From Geovibrio thiophilus (GTDB taxonomy: Bacteria > Chrysiogenota > Deferribacteres > Deferribacterales > Geovibrionaceae), in NCBI RefSeq assembly GCF_004087915.1, contig NZ_CP035108.1, positions 744,001 to 808,000 on the forward strand: 64,000 bases of DNA, given 5' to 3'. Below are positions 17,373 through 24,452 of this stretch, piece after piece. Each line of letters opens with the position of its first letter. Within the stretch, counting starts at the first letter, position 1. The translations under genes were made by a program, and so were the position numbers. The notes beneath the pieces were generated by a model that worked only from the letters and a program-made list of their open reading frames with translations, made no database searches and had not been told where the DNA came from.

Positions 17373-17720
17373 ATGATCAGATATAATAAAAATCTTAAAT
17401 CTTTCTCCAGAGCACTCAGGAAGAATATGACCGATGCTGAGTTGCTGATTTGGTCAAAAATCAGAAGAAAACAAATAAAGGGACTGCAGTTTTACAGGCA
17501 GAAAGTCATCGAAAATTATATTCTTGATTTTTATTGTCCTGCCTCTAAGTTGGTTATGGAAATTGATGGCGGGCAGCATTTCAGTGAAGAAGCAATTCAG
17601 AAAGATAATGAAAGAGACAGATTGTTGCTGAGGCACGGGCTCAAAGTGCTGAGATTCAGCAACACAGAAGTTTTGATTAATATTGACGGAGTTATTCAGA
17701 CAATTTACGAACATTGCTGA
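17373..17720 (+). CDS. DUF559 endonuclease-like protein (Vsr-related fold)
   Basis: A 115-residue DUF559 protein. The core is NMTDAELLIWSKIRRKQIKGLQ, FYRQKVIENYILDFYCP, LVMEIDGGQHF and VLRFSNTEVL, matching a PD-(D/E)xK/Vsr-like nuclease: the Asp of LDFYCP, the Glu of MEIDG and the Gln of GGQH are the likely active site. No activity is proven for the family. The ATG abuts the left inverted repeat and the TGA overlaps the first base of the right one, so the gene exactly fills the space between repeats and takes its ribosome binding site from the repeat. Five tandem gene-less units follow. It may be the nuclease that mobilises or maintains them. Confidence 0.88.
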   Translation: MIRYNKNLKSFSRALRKNMTDAELLIWSKIRRKQIKGLQFYRQKVIENYILDFYCPASKLVMEIDGGQHFSEEAIQKDNERDRLLLRHGLKVLRFSNTEVLINIDGVIQTIYEHC

Positions 17721-18257
17721 AATCCTCCCCCCCCCTCCTTTGCAAAAGGAGGGGGTTTTTCTTTGACAGCAACAACTTCCCCCTTTATTAAAGGGGGATT
17801 GAGGGGGATTTTCTAACCGATGCGTTGCTGAAATCCTCCCCCGCCCTCCTTTGCAAAAGGAGGGGGTTTTTCTTTGACAGCAACAACTTCCCCCTTTGTT
17901 AAAGGGGGATTGAGGGGGATTTTCTAACCGATGCGTTGCTGAAATCCTCCCCCGCCCTCCTTTACAAAAGGAGGGAGTTCCTCTTTGACTGCAATAACCT
18001 CCCCCTTTGTTAAAGGGGGATTGAGGGGGATTTTCTAACCGATGCGTTGCTGAAATCCTCCCCCGCCCTCCTTTGCAAAAGGAGGGGGTTTTTCTTTGAC
18101 TGCAATAACCTCCCCCTTTGTTAAAGGGGGATTGAGGGGGATTTTCTAACCGATGCGTTGCTGAAATCCTCCCCCACCCTCCTTTGCAAAAGGAGGGAGT
18201 TCCTCTTTGACTGCAATAACCTCCCCCTTTGTTAAAGGGGGATTGAGGGGGATTTTT
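17714..18257 (+). repeat. Five tandem 111-bp units derived from the DUF559 element
   Basis: Copies begin at 17714, 17825, 17936, 18047 and 18158, an exact 111-bp period. Each holds a right-type end (AAATCCTCCCCC then CTCCTTTGCAAAAGGAG), a short spacer (CTTTGACAGCAA or CTTTGACTGCAA) and a left-type end (CCCCCTTTGTTAAAGGGGG then ATTGAGGGGGATTT). A 19-bp linker containing TCTAACCGATGC takes the place of the gene and ends in the TTGCTG that closes the gene itself. Copies differ at a few positions (TTTGC/TTTAC, GGGGG/GGGAG, GACAG/GACTG). The long minus-strand reading frame across them is not a gene. Confidence 0.9.
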
Positions 18258-18308
18258 ATTTCTGCTTTCAATATTATCCCCAACTTCTTCACCTGTCCGT
18301 TTCTTCAC

Positions 18309-18352
18309 ACGCTCGCGCCGTGGTGAACACGGCTTCGCTTCGCACGGCGCAG
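18309..18352 (-). repeat. Family B interspersed repeat
   Basis: Contains ACGCTCGCGCC and GGCTTCGCTTCGCACGGCGC around a short inverted centre (CGTGGTGAACACG). Related copies are at 21564-21633, 27761-27827, 32769-32834 and 32851-32935, in either orientation. Confidence 0.75.
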
Positions 18353-18381
18353 TTCCGTCCGTGTAACTGTTCAGCTCTGAG

Positions 18382-18465
18382 GCGTCATTGCGAACCCTGA
18401 AAGGGTGAAGCAATCTCTCGTTAAATTTAGAGACTGCTTCATCGCTTCGCTCCTCGCAGTGACGC
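18382..18465. repeat. Family C interspersed repeat (REP-like)
   Basis: GCGTCATTGCGA at one end and GCAGTGACGC at the other form terminal inverted repeats. The inner arms GAAGCAATCTC and GACTGCTTCATCGCTTCG also pair. It lies 30 bases from a family B copy. Confidence 0.7.
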
Positions 18466-18942
18466 AATCTCCCGCTTCCTCATTTCAGAAATATCTCAAT
18501 TAGTTCAATAAATTTTTTTTCCGGTAATCCATAGGTAAAATTCGATGATAAAACTAAAAACAATGTCTCCGTGGTGCGTAATATTAGTTTTCAGTTAAAT
18601 CCTAGTGACTTAATAAGTCTTATGTGTAAGGCGTCTGCGGAAAATTATTATCAGGCTAAAATAAACCAATGTTAATTTATTTTCTTAATAATTTTTACAT
18701 TGGCATTACCAAGAAAAGTCAGTTTCTATATTTCCAGATAAATAGAAAGGTTAAGTATACTTTAACACCTAGTCATCTTCTGGGTAATTATGCAAATATT
18801 ACGAAATTACTATACATATGGAATAATAGGATTTTACGCTGATTTAGTAATGACTAATAAGTTTTGATTAAAACTAAAATATGAAAAAAATAAGATGGTA
18901 AAGCGAATGTAAATTTTATTAGCGCAAAGAGTTAAGTTCATT

Positions 18943-18970
18943 TTGACAAATCAATTTTTTTTGATATACT
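18943..18970 (+). promoter_or_regulatory. Sigma-70-type promoter of decaheme cytochrome
   Basis: TTGACA (18943-18948) and TATACT (18965-18970) are 16 bases apart, which is close to consensus. Transcription from about 18977 would give a leader of about 147 bases before the ATG at 19124. Confidence 0.75.
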
Positions 18971-19044
18971 TCGATAACGTGAGTAATATCGTACAGATAT
19001 GTAGTTTATTAAATGAGTCTTTGGAACAGAAACACCGTTTGACT

Positions 19045-19087
19045 AGGGCGTTATAGCCCTTAATCCCTGAAACAGGCATTAAGGGCT
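19045..19087 (+). promoter_or_regulatory. Structured leader with two competing hairpins
   Basis: AGGGC (19045-19049) can pair with GCCCT (19056-19060). The same GCCCT is part of AGCCCTTAAT (19055-19064), which pairs perfectly with ATTAAGGGCT (19078-19087), with an inner CCTG/CAGG stem. The two hairpins exclude each other. No U-run follows, so it is not a simple terminator. AGGAGG of the ribosome binding site is 24 bases downstream. Confidence 0.55.
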
Positions 19088-19123
19088 TAGAATAAGGGGC
19101 ATAAAATTAAAGGAGGAAAGTTT

Positions 19124-21511
19124 ATGTCAAAAAGACTTTTATTGCTTGTAATGGCAACATTACTTTGCATGTTCGTCGCTGTCGGCTGCGGCTCAGACGG
19201 TTCCGACGGAAAAGACGTTGATCCGGGTACGGTCAATAATCTTCAGGCTACTATCGACAGCCTTCAGGCTCAGCTTGATAACATGACCGCATCTGACAAC
19301 GCTTCACAGGAGACCATTGAGGCTCTTGAAGCACAGATTGCTGATCTTCTTCAGCAGCTCAATGACACCACAGTTGTTGAGGGCGAACTTACTGTTGAAA
19401 ACATTGCCGTTGCATCCGATTCTGAGGGTGTAGAAATCTCTTTCAGTGTTAAAGATGCTGCCGGCAAATACATCAACGGTTTCAGAACCGTCTACCGTTC
19501 ATACTACAACTACGCAGTGGGCGACGGTACAAACATCAGCACTTCCCTTGTTGGAGCAACTCTTGCTAACTCAGGCAATATATACTCCCTTACAATACCT
19601 GCTGATAACAATACTGATCTTGCAACCCGTGTGACCGCCAACGAAGCTCTTCGTTACCTTGCGGTTCTTAACGGAACCTTCTCAGGTACTTCCACTTATG
19701 TAAACGTTGTGAAAGATTCCGGTGTTGCTACCCGCGACCTTATAAGCGATGCAGCTTGTATGAACTGTCACGGCGACCATATTTTCCGTGCGGGCAAAGC
19801 AACTGCGGTTAATCTTGAAGGTGAACTCAGTGAATCTACAAGAGCTTACCACAGATCAACCGTTGGTGTGGTTGCCTGCGTTGTGTGTCACGAAAACTCT
19901 GACCCCGGTCACCCCAGAACCAATCTTGATATTTATGTTCACAAAATTCACGCTTCTCATGGAATGCCCGCCGGTATAGGCGATGACAACACTACAGAAG
20001 GTGTTGCAAGGGTCAAAGACTCTTACAACTATTCTGTGAGTTATCCTTATGTTGAAGCAGGAACTTCAGATTGTACAGCCTGCCACGACACTGATGCAAA
20101 AATAACTGCTGTTACTGCTCAGGCTAACTTCACTTATGATGTCTGCATGAGCTGCCATAAAAACTGGGATTTCTGGACAGATACTCAGGCAAGCGGTACT
20201 CTTGATTTCCACAGAGGAATCACTGAGGACAATAAAGCTGAGACAGCAAACCTTTGCGTAACCTGCCACACCGGCGGCGCAGCTCCCACTTTTGCTCAGA
20301 TCCACAGCGGATATGACGAACTGAGAGAAACTGGCAAAGACTTCAGATACGTAATCGATGAAATCAGAGTTACTGATCCCGTTCTTGGCACTGTTGAAAT
20401 CGATTGGTATATCGAAAATCCTGCTGATGGTACTAAATACGACCTCAGCCCTGTTGCTGTGACTGATCCCGGCGATGTTATGTTTACTGGCGTGTCTATG
20501 TATCTTGCATACGGCACAAAAGACGACTGGACTAACCAAGGAACCGGTGTTGCAGCAGGTCAGCCTTCTACAAGCAGCGTTATTCTGGCTGCTGATCGTA
20601 CAACTGCTGGCGCAGGCATAGCTACAAGTACTGCTACTATCCCCGCTGGTGTTCTTGCGATAGCTGACAACGTTAAAGGCGCAGTTGTAATTCAGGGTCG
20701 TCCCACTCTTATGACTGAAGACGGCACAGTTACTCCCAATGTACCCGGTGTTGTTAAAGCATTCAACTTCGATGATACAGAAGCTACAGAACGCCGTACA
20801 GTTGTAGACACTGAAAAATGCCTTGCATGCCACGGCACACTTGCTTTCCACGGCGGAAGCAGAGTTATGTCTGTTGAGCTTTGCACAGTTTGCCACAACC
20901 CCAACCTGACAGACAGACAGTACAGAGAGATCTGGGCTGCTGACGTTAACGGTGCGGCTCTTTTTGAAGCCGGAGTAGGTTCAGCAAGCATACTTGACGG
21001 TAAAGAGGAAGAAAGCTCAGACCTCAGATACATGCTTCACCGCATCCACTCTGTAACTCAGAATGATGAACCTTATGTTCTCTTCAGAAATACTTCAGGT
21101 GGTGGTTCAGGTATCTACATGTTCTACGGTCCCACTATGCCTGCCAACTTTGAAAACACCTACGGCATAGCTTCCGGCTGGAACACTGGTCACATCACTT
21201 ACCCAAGAGATGCTAAGGACTGCGAAGCTTGCCACAATGCAGGAACTTATGAAGTGCCCGATCAGACAAAAGCCGTAGCGCTTACTATCGGTGAAGGCGT
21301 AAGCCCTACTACTCATACAGATGACGTAGTTGTCGGACCTGCTCAGGCTGCATGCACAAGCTGCCACACTGGTGAAATCTCCGACGCAACTTCTATGGGT
21401 GCACACACGCTTTCATTCGGTTACAACGGAGCATACGACAAAACTGCTCCCGGTGTTGCTGAGTCTTGCGCAACCTGCCACAGCGATGTTGCAGAAATTC
21501 ACGAAGATTAA
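19124..21511 (+). CDS. OmcA/MtrC-family decaheme c-type cytochrome lipoprotein
   Basis: A 795-residue lipoprotein: signal peptide with lipobox AVGC (lipidated C22), then a Gly/Ser/Asp linker, then a coiled coil (about residues 37-80, heptads of L/I in NLQATIDSLQAQL and EALEAQIADLLQQL). Ten CxxCH sites follow in two clusters: CMNCH, CVVCH, CTACH, CMSCH, CVTCH, then CLACH, CTVCH, CEACH, CTSCH, CATCH. Beta-rich segments lie before and between the clusters, as in MtrC/OmcA. Family members sit on the outer membrane and pass electrons to metals or other extracellular acceptors. No MtrA/MtrB partners are in this window. SD AGGAGG is 7 bases before the ATG. It is well expressed judging from promoter and terminator. 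Confidence 0.93.
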   Translation: MSKRLLLLVMATLLCMFVAVGCGSDGSDGKDVDPGTVNNLQATIDSLQAQLDNMTASDNASQETIEALEAQIADLLQQLNDTTVVEGELTVENIAVASDSEGVEISFSVKDAAGKYINGFRTVYRSYYNYAVGDGTNISTSLVGATLANSGNIYSLTIPADNNTDLATRVTANEALRYLAVLNGTFSGTSTYVNVVKDSGVATRDLISDAACMNCHGDHIFRAGKATAVNLEGELSESTRAYHRSTVGVVACVVCHENSDPGHPRTNLDIYVHKIHASHGMPAGIGDDNTTEGVARVKDSYNYSVSYPYVEAGTSDCTACHDTDAKITAVTAQANFTYDVCMSCHKNWDFWTDTQASGTLDFHRGITEDNKAETANLCVTCHTGGAAPTFAQIHSGYDELRETGKDFRYVIDEIRVTDPVLGTVEIDWYIENPADGTKYDLSPVAVTDPGDVMFTGVSMYLAYGTKDDWTNQGTGVAAGQPSTSSVILAADRTTAGAGIATSTATIPAGVLAIADNVKGAVVIQGRPTLMTEDGTVTPNVPGVVKAFNFDDTEATERRTVVDTEKCLACHGTLAFHGGSRVMSVELCTVCHNPNLTDRQYREIWAADVNGAALFEAGVGSASILDGKEEESSDLRYMLHRIHSVTQNDEPYVLFRNTSGGGSGIYMFYGPTMPANFENTYGIASGWNTGHITYPRDAKDCEACHNAGTYEVPDQTKAVALTIGEGVSPTTHTDDVVVGPAQAACTSCHTGEISDATSMGAHTLSFGYNGAYDKTAPGVAESCATCHSDVAEIHED

Positions 21512-21534
21512 TCTAAATTAATCGCAATATAAAA

Positions 21535-21563
21535 AGCGGAGCTTCGGCTCCGCTTTTTTTTTG
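21535..21563 (+). terminator. Terminator after decaheme cytochrome
   Basis: AGCGGAGC-TTCG-GCTCCGCT (21535-21554) is a perfect 8-bp stem with a UUCG tetraloop and is followed by a run of T. Confidence 0.9.
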
Positions 21564-21633
21564 CTCCCATGGAAGGGAGCCCGCCGTGCGCAGCGAAGCC
21601 GGACGTGTTCGGCGCGAGCGTGTACATCAAACT
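21564..21633 (+). repeat. Family B interspersed repeat
   Basis: Begins with a small palindrome around CCATGG (CTCCCATGGAAGGGAG), then CGCCGTGCGCAGCGAAGCC, a central inverted GGACGTGTTC, and GGCGCGAGCGTGTA. It lies immediately after the cytochrome terminator. The start of a reading frame across it is not credible as a gene. Confidence 0.7.
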
Positions 21634-21636
21634 GAC

Positions 21637-21663
21637 AGGATGTACGGTTTTTTTACTGTCAGG
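21637..21663 (+). repeat. Direct repeat copy 1 (27 bp)
   Basis: CAGGATGTACGGTTTTTT then ACTGTCAGG; the second copy is at 21821-21847. GACAG upstream and CTGTC in the repeat can pair. Confidence 0.6.
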
Positions 21664-21686
21664 TCAGTTCCATGGAAAGATTTTTT

Positions 21687-21782
21687 AAAATCCTCCCCCG
21701 CCCTCCTTTACGGAAGGAGGGTGCTTTTACTCTTATTCGCAATAGCTTCCCCCTTTGCAAAGGGGGACCAGAGGGGGATTTG
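21687..21782 (+). repeat. Solo gene-less copy of the DUF559-associated repeat
   Basis: AAATCCTCCCCCGCCCTCC, a diverged CTTTACGGAAGG hairpin, spacer, CCCCCTTTGCAAAGGGGG and CAGAGGGGGATTT. It has the same right-end/left-end order as the 111-bp tandem units about 3.5 kb away but is a single copy without the DUF559 gene or the 19-bp linker. Confidence 0.8.
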
Positions 21783-21820
21783 AAATAGCTGATTAAAGAC
21801 TGCCGGCATGAACACAAGAG

Positions 21821-21847
21821 CAGGATGTACGGTTTTTTACTGTCAGG
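21821..21847 (+). repeat. Direct repeat copy 2 (27 bp)
   Basis: Repeats 21637-21663 with one T fewer. The two copies bracket the solo DUF559-type repeat, as if that element lies between duplicated flanks, although 27 bp and the 157-bp separation are not a classical target-site duplication. Confidence 0.55.
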
Positions 21848-21849
21848 AT

Positions 21850-21925
21850 AGAGATTGCTTCACTTTGTTCGCAATGACAGTAGCTTACGTCACTGCGAGG
21901 AGCAAAGCGACGTGGCAGTCTCAGA
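21850..21925. repeat. Family C interspersed repeat (REP-like)
   Basis: GAGATTGCTTCACTTTG, TTCGCAATGACAG and CGTCACTGCGAGGAGCAAAGCGACGTGGCAGTCTC make an arm pair resembling the 18382 copy. It ends beside the stop codon of the hemerythrin gene. Confidence 0.65.
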
Positions 21926-22346
21926 TCTGAGATTGATGCGCTTTGTTATACGCCTTGATGAAAGCGGCGAGACGTTTGTCGAAATCATTTATATGCGCCA
22001 CGTACCAGATTTGGCAGAGCTTTGCCAGTTTGTCGTGCAGTTCGTCTGAGGCGCCGTTCTCAATAAGTTCTTTGTAGATTTCAACAAGTTTTTCAGTTAG
22101 TTCTCTGTGAGATTTTCTGTGTTCCTTCTGTCTTGCGTATTCCATTTGAGTCATGATGTCGTCTTCGGTTTTGAAGTGGATTTTAACGTATTCCACCAGA
22201 TAGTTGAGAGTTTTTATCAGATCCTGCGGACTGTGATTGTGCTCGGCGCATTCAAAATATCTGTTTATCCTGCTGAACAGTTCCTTATGCTGGGAGTCTA
22301 AAAGCTCATTGTTGGTTTGTATATAGCTTGTCCATTCAATCCGCAT
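21921..22346 (-). CDS. Bacteriohemerythrin
   Basis: A 141-residue four-helix protein with all seven di-iron ligands of the family at the expected spacing: H20, H57, E61, H76, H80, H118 and D123 (motifs DSQHKELF, KIHFKTED, KEHRKSH, WYVAHINDFD). It has no fused domain, so it is probably a soluble oxygen-binding protein that stores, delivers or scavenges O2, useful in a microaerophilic or anaerobic cell. ATG at 22346 follows GAGGT. Monocistronic; its C-terminus lies beside a family C repeat. Confidence 0.93.
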   Translation of the reverse strand: MRIEWTSYIQTNNELLDSQHKELFSRINRYFECAEHNHSPQDLIKTLNYLVEYVKIHFKTEDDIMTQMEYARQKEHRKSHRELTEKLVEIYKELIENGASDELHDKLAKLCQIWYVAHINDFDKRLAAFIKAYNKAHQSQI

Positions 22347-22388
22347 TCCGCAACCTCTGCATTAAGATAATGTTATCAGAGGAGAAAA

Positions 22389-23339
22389 TCAATTGTATTC
22401 ATTCTTTACATATTTGGTGTTTATTTCTTTCTGTGTTGGTTTTGAGGTATTGAACATGAAGTTAAGCGGATTTACCGGAATGCCGTTTATAAGCACTTCG
22501 TAGTGCACATGAGGACCAGTGCTGTGACCTGTCGAACCCACCAGAGCTATCCGTTCACCCCTTTGAACGAAGTCGCCTTCCTTTACTGTCAGCCTGCTGT
22601 TGTGTCCGTATCTTGTCACAAAACCGTAGCCATGGTCGATTGTAACCAGATTACCGTAGCCCGGTTTGTAACCGGAGAAAATAACTATACCCTTAGCTGA
22701 CGCACGCACAGGAGAGCCAAAAGACGCTGCTATGTCCAGCCCCTCATGGAAGACAATTCTTCCGGTGAAGGGGGAGAGGCGGAAGTCGAACTTGCTTGAA
22801 ATCCAGCCTTCAACAGGGGAGCCGGAAGGAGTGGACTGGAAAAGATATTCCTGCTCCTCTATAAAATTCGCAAGCCCTGTAATGCTTTTTATGCGGGAAT
22901 CCAGTTCCTTGCCAAGAAAATCTGTCATAGGATTCAGCGCATTTGTCTGGTAAATATCCTCCGCAATCTGGTATGGCTGCGAGCTTTCCGCGCCGCCTTC
23001 CGGCTGAGGGTCGGAAATCTGCAATCCGGCAAGGGAGGCAGTGCCCATAAGCCTGTTCTGGGTGGAATCGAGCACAGCGGATTTATGTTCAAGCGCTGCT
23101 ATTACGGGCTCATAAAGCTTAATCTGCTTGGTCAAACGTTTGTTCTCATCTTTCCACTGCAAAAAATGCACCCTGTCCACCGCAAAATCAAAAAGAACGG
23201 CAAACACAATCATTGATAACGCAATAAATACAAAAGCCCCCGTCAGAGCCAGCCTTAAGCTGTTCTGGCTGATAGAAAAGCTTTTAACGGAATCGGTGCT
23301 TTCGGAACCGAAAATAACAACAGTTTTTTTACTTCTCAC
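22389..23339 (-). CDS. M23-family peptidoglycan endopeptidase, membrane anchored
   Basis: A 316-residue protein with one N-terminal membrane helix (about residues 27-52), a short coiled region, then a C-terminal LytM/M23 domain. Metal ligands are visible in FHEGLDIA (HxxxD), the RYGHNS loop and GPHVHYE (HxH). It should cut peptide cross-links in the periplasm or regulate an amidase, as in cell separation or envelope growth. The start is a GTG at 23339 with GAAGGT 6 bases upstream. The intact HxxxD and HxH suggest an active enzyme rather than an EnvC-type regulator. Confidence 0.9.
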   Translation of the reverse strand: MRSKKTVVIFGSESTDSVKSFSISQNSLRLALTGAFVFIALSMIVFAVLFDFAVDRVHFLQWKDENKRLTKQIKLYEPVIAALEHKSAVLDSTQNRLMGTASLAGLQISDPQPEGGAESSQPYQIAEDIYQTNALNPMTDFLGKELDSRIKSITGLANFIEEQEYLFQSTPSGSPVEGWISSKFDFRLSPFTGRIVFHEGLDIAASFGSPVRASAKGIVIFSGYKPGYGNLVTIDHGYGFVTRYGHNSRLTVKEGDFVQRGERIALVGSTGHSTGPHVHYEVLINGIPVNPLNFMFNTSKPTQKEINTKYVKNEYN

Positions 23340-23455
23340 AAATCACCTTCCGGTGTAATCATTTATTAAATAATCGTCACATTCGCAGAAAATATTAGAA
23401 TTCCTGAAAGATACAAGCTATTATTTACTTCCTAATAAAAAAAGACGGAGTTAAT

Positions 23456-24061
23456 ATGCTGCGTAAACTCATTTTGCTTCTGGCTGCGGTTCTGGTTTTC
23501 GGATGCAGTACACAGAAAGAGGCTGACAAAACTGAAGAGGTCGGGATGAAAAACACAAAAGTATTATTCAGCACAAGCCTAGGTGATTTTGAAGTTGAGC
23601 TTTACGATAATGAATCACCGGAGACGGTAAAAAATTTCCTTGGTTATGTTAAATCAAGGTTTTATGACGGAACTGTTTTCCACAGAGTAATCCCCGGGTT
23701 CATGGCTCAGGGCGGCGGTTTCACTGAGGATCTTGAGCCTAAAGAGGGGAACGCTCCCATAAAAAATGAGGCATCAAACGGCATTAAAAATGAACGCGGA
23801 ACAATCGCTATGGCGAGAACCAATGATCCCCACTCCGCTTCATCGCAGTTTTTTATAAACTATACGGATAACTATTTTCTGGATTATGCAGCAGAAACTC
23901 CGCAGGGCTGGGGATATGCCGTATTCGGAAAGGTCACTAAGGGGATGGAGATCGTAGACGCTATGGCGGATGTACCCACCGGAAGCGGCGGCTTTTTCAG
24001 AAGCGATGTTCCGCAGACTTCTATTGTAATCAAAAAAGTGAAAATGATTAAAAAGAAATAA
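23456..24061 (+). CDS. Cyclophilin-type peptidyl-prolyl isomerase lipoprotein
   Basis: A 201-residue protein with a lipoprotein signal (lipobox VFGC, Cys17) and a cyclophilin domain (about residues 35-200). Catalytic-site residues are present: FHRVIPGFMAQGG, ERGTIAMAR, SASSQFFIN and a Trp in QGWGYAVFGKV. It speeds cis-trans isomerisation of prolyl bonds in periplasmic proteins. It is divergent from the M23 gene and followed by a hairpin. Most bacterial periplasmic cyclophilins (PpiA) are soluble; lipid anchoring is a common variant in other phyla. Confidence 0.93.
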   Translation: MLRKLILLLAAVLVFGCSTQKEADKTEEVGMKNTKVLFSTSLGDFEVELYDNESPETVKNFLGYVKSRFYDGTVFHRVIPGFMAQGGGFTEDLEPKEGNAPIKNEASNGIKNERGTIAMARTNDPHSASSQFFINYTDNYFLDYAAETPQGWGYAVFGKVTKGMEIVDAMADVPTGSGGFFRSDVPQTSIVIKKVKMIKKK

Positions 24062-24068
24062 AACGAAG

Positions 24069-24095
24069 GAGCTCTCTTAGTTTAAGAGAGCTCTT
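24069..24095 (+). terminator. Terminator after cyclophilin gene
   Basis: GAGCTCTCTTA (24069-24079) pairs perfectly with TAAGAGAGCTC (24083-24093) over a 3-base loop. The T tract is short (TT). Confidence 0.6.
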
Positions 24096-24452
24096 CAACT
24101 ACTTAACGCACTCAAACTTTTTCCTTCATAACCTCTTATTATTTCGTAATTTTTATTAAATGATTCTGATTATCTAAATATTTCTGTGGACAAAAAATGA
24201 ATCATAATATAATAAAGTGTATTAGAGTGGTTATCAGATAATATTCTTTCTTTTTTAGGAATATGATAATAAACATTAAAAATCTATTGTGACAAATACT
24301 TATGTAAGGCACTCTTTTCCGGCTTTTAGAAAAGTATTGCCATTAACTACATAATTATTATTTTTAGTTGCAATATATTTGTATTTGAAGACATAATTAG
24401 TTTGAATAAGAAGGCTGTAATATTGCTGACTGAAAGTTAAAGGAGCAGGTAT
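24096..24452. other. AT-rich intergenic region before Fur-family gene
   Basis: About 357 bases with no credible gene. It is rich in A/T with several TTATTAAA-like and ATAATAT stretches and may hold the autoregulated promoter of the downstream Fur-family regulator. I could not assign a specific operator. Confidence 0.5.

Larger units (their letters stand above)
18258..18942. other. Long AT-rich intergenic region with two repeats
   Basis: From the end of the tandem array to the promoter of the decaheme cytochrome there is no convincing gene. It holds a family B repeat (18309-18352) and a family C repeat (18382-18465). Then about 470 bases (18470-18942) are strongly AT-rich and rich in short stops, with no open frame of note. 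The composition differs from the flanking genes; it could hold upstream activator sites or an unrecognised small RNA. Confidence 0.6.

Noticed and set aside
17714-18257. CRISPR array
   Set aside because: The units are tandem with near-identical spacers and hairpins, so there are no variable spacers, and no cas genes occur in the window.
17454-18467. Long minus-strand open frame encoding a repetitive protein with NPPQSPFNKGG-like units
   Set aside because: It is the translation of the 111-bp tandem array (111 is divisible by 3) and the adjoining family B and C repeats. It overlaps the DUF559 gene and has no start signal.
18470-18942. Hidden gene in the AT-rich gap
   Set aside because: All six frames are interrupted often, and no ribosome binding site precedes any start.
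20066-20896. Minus-strand frame inside the decaheme cytochrome
   Set aside because: It is the mirror of a strongly supported cytochrome gene; the cysteines come from GCA/ACA codons on the other strand.
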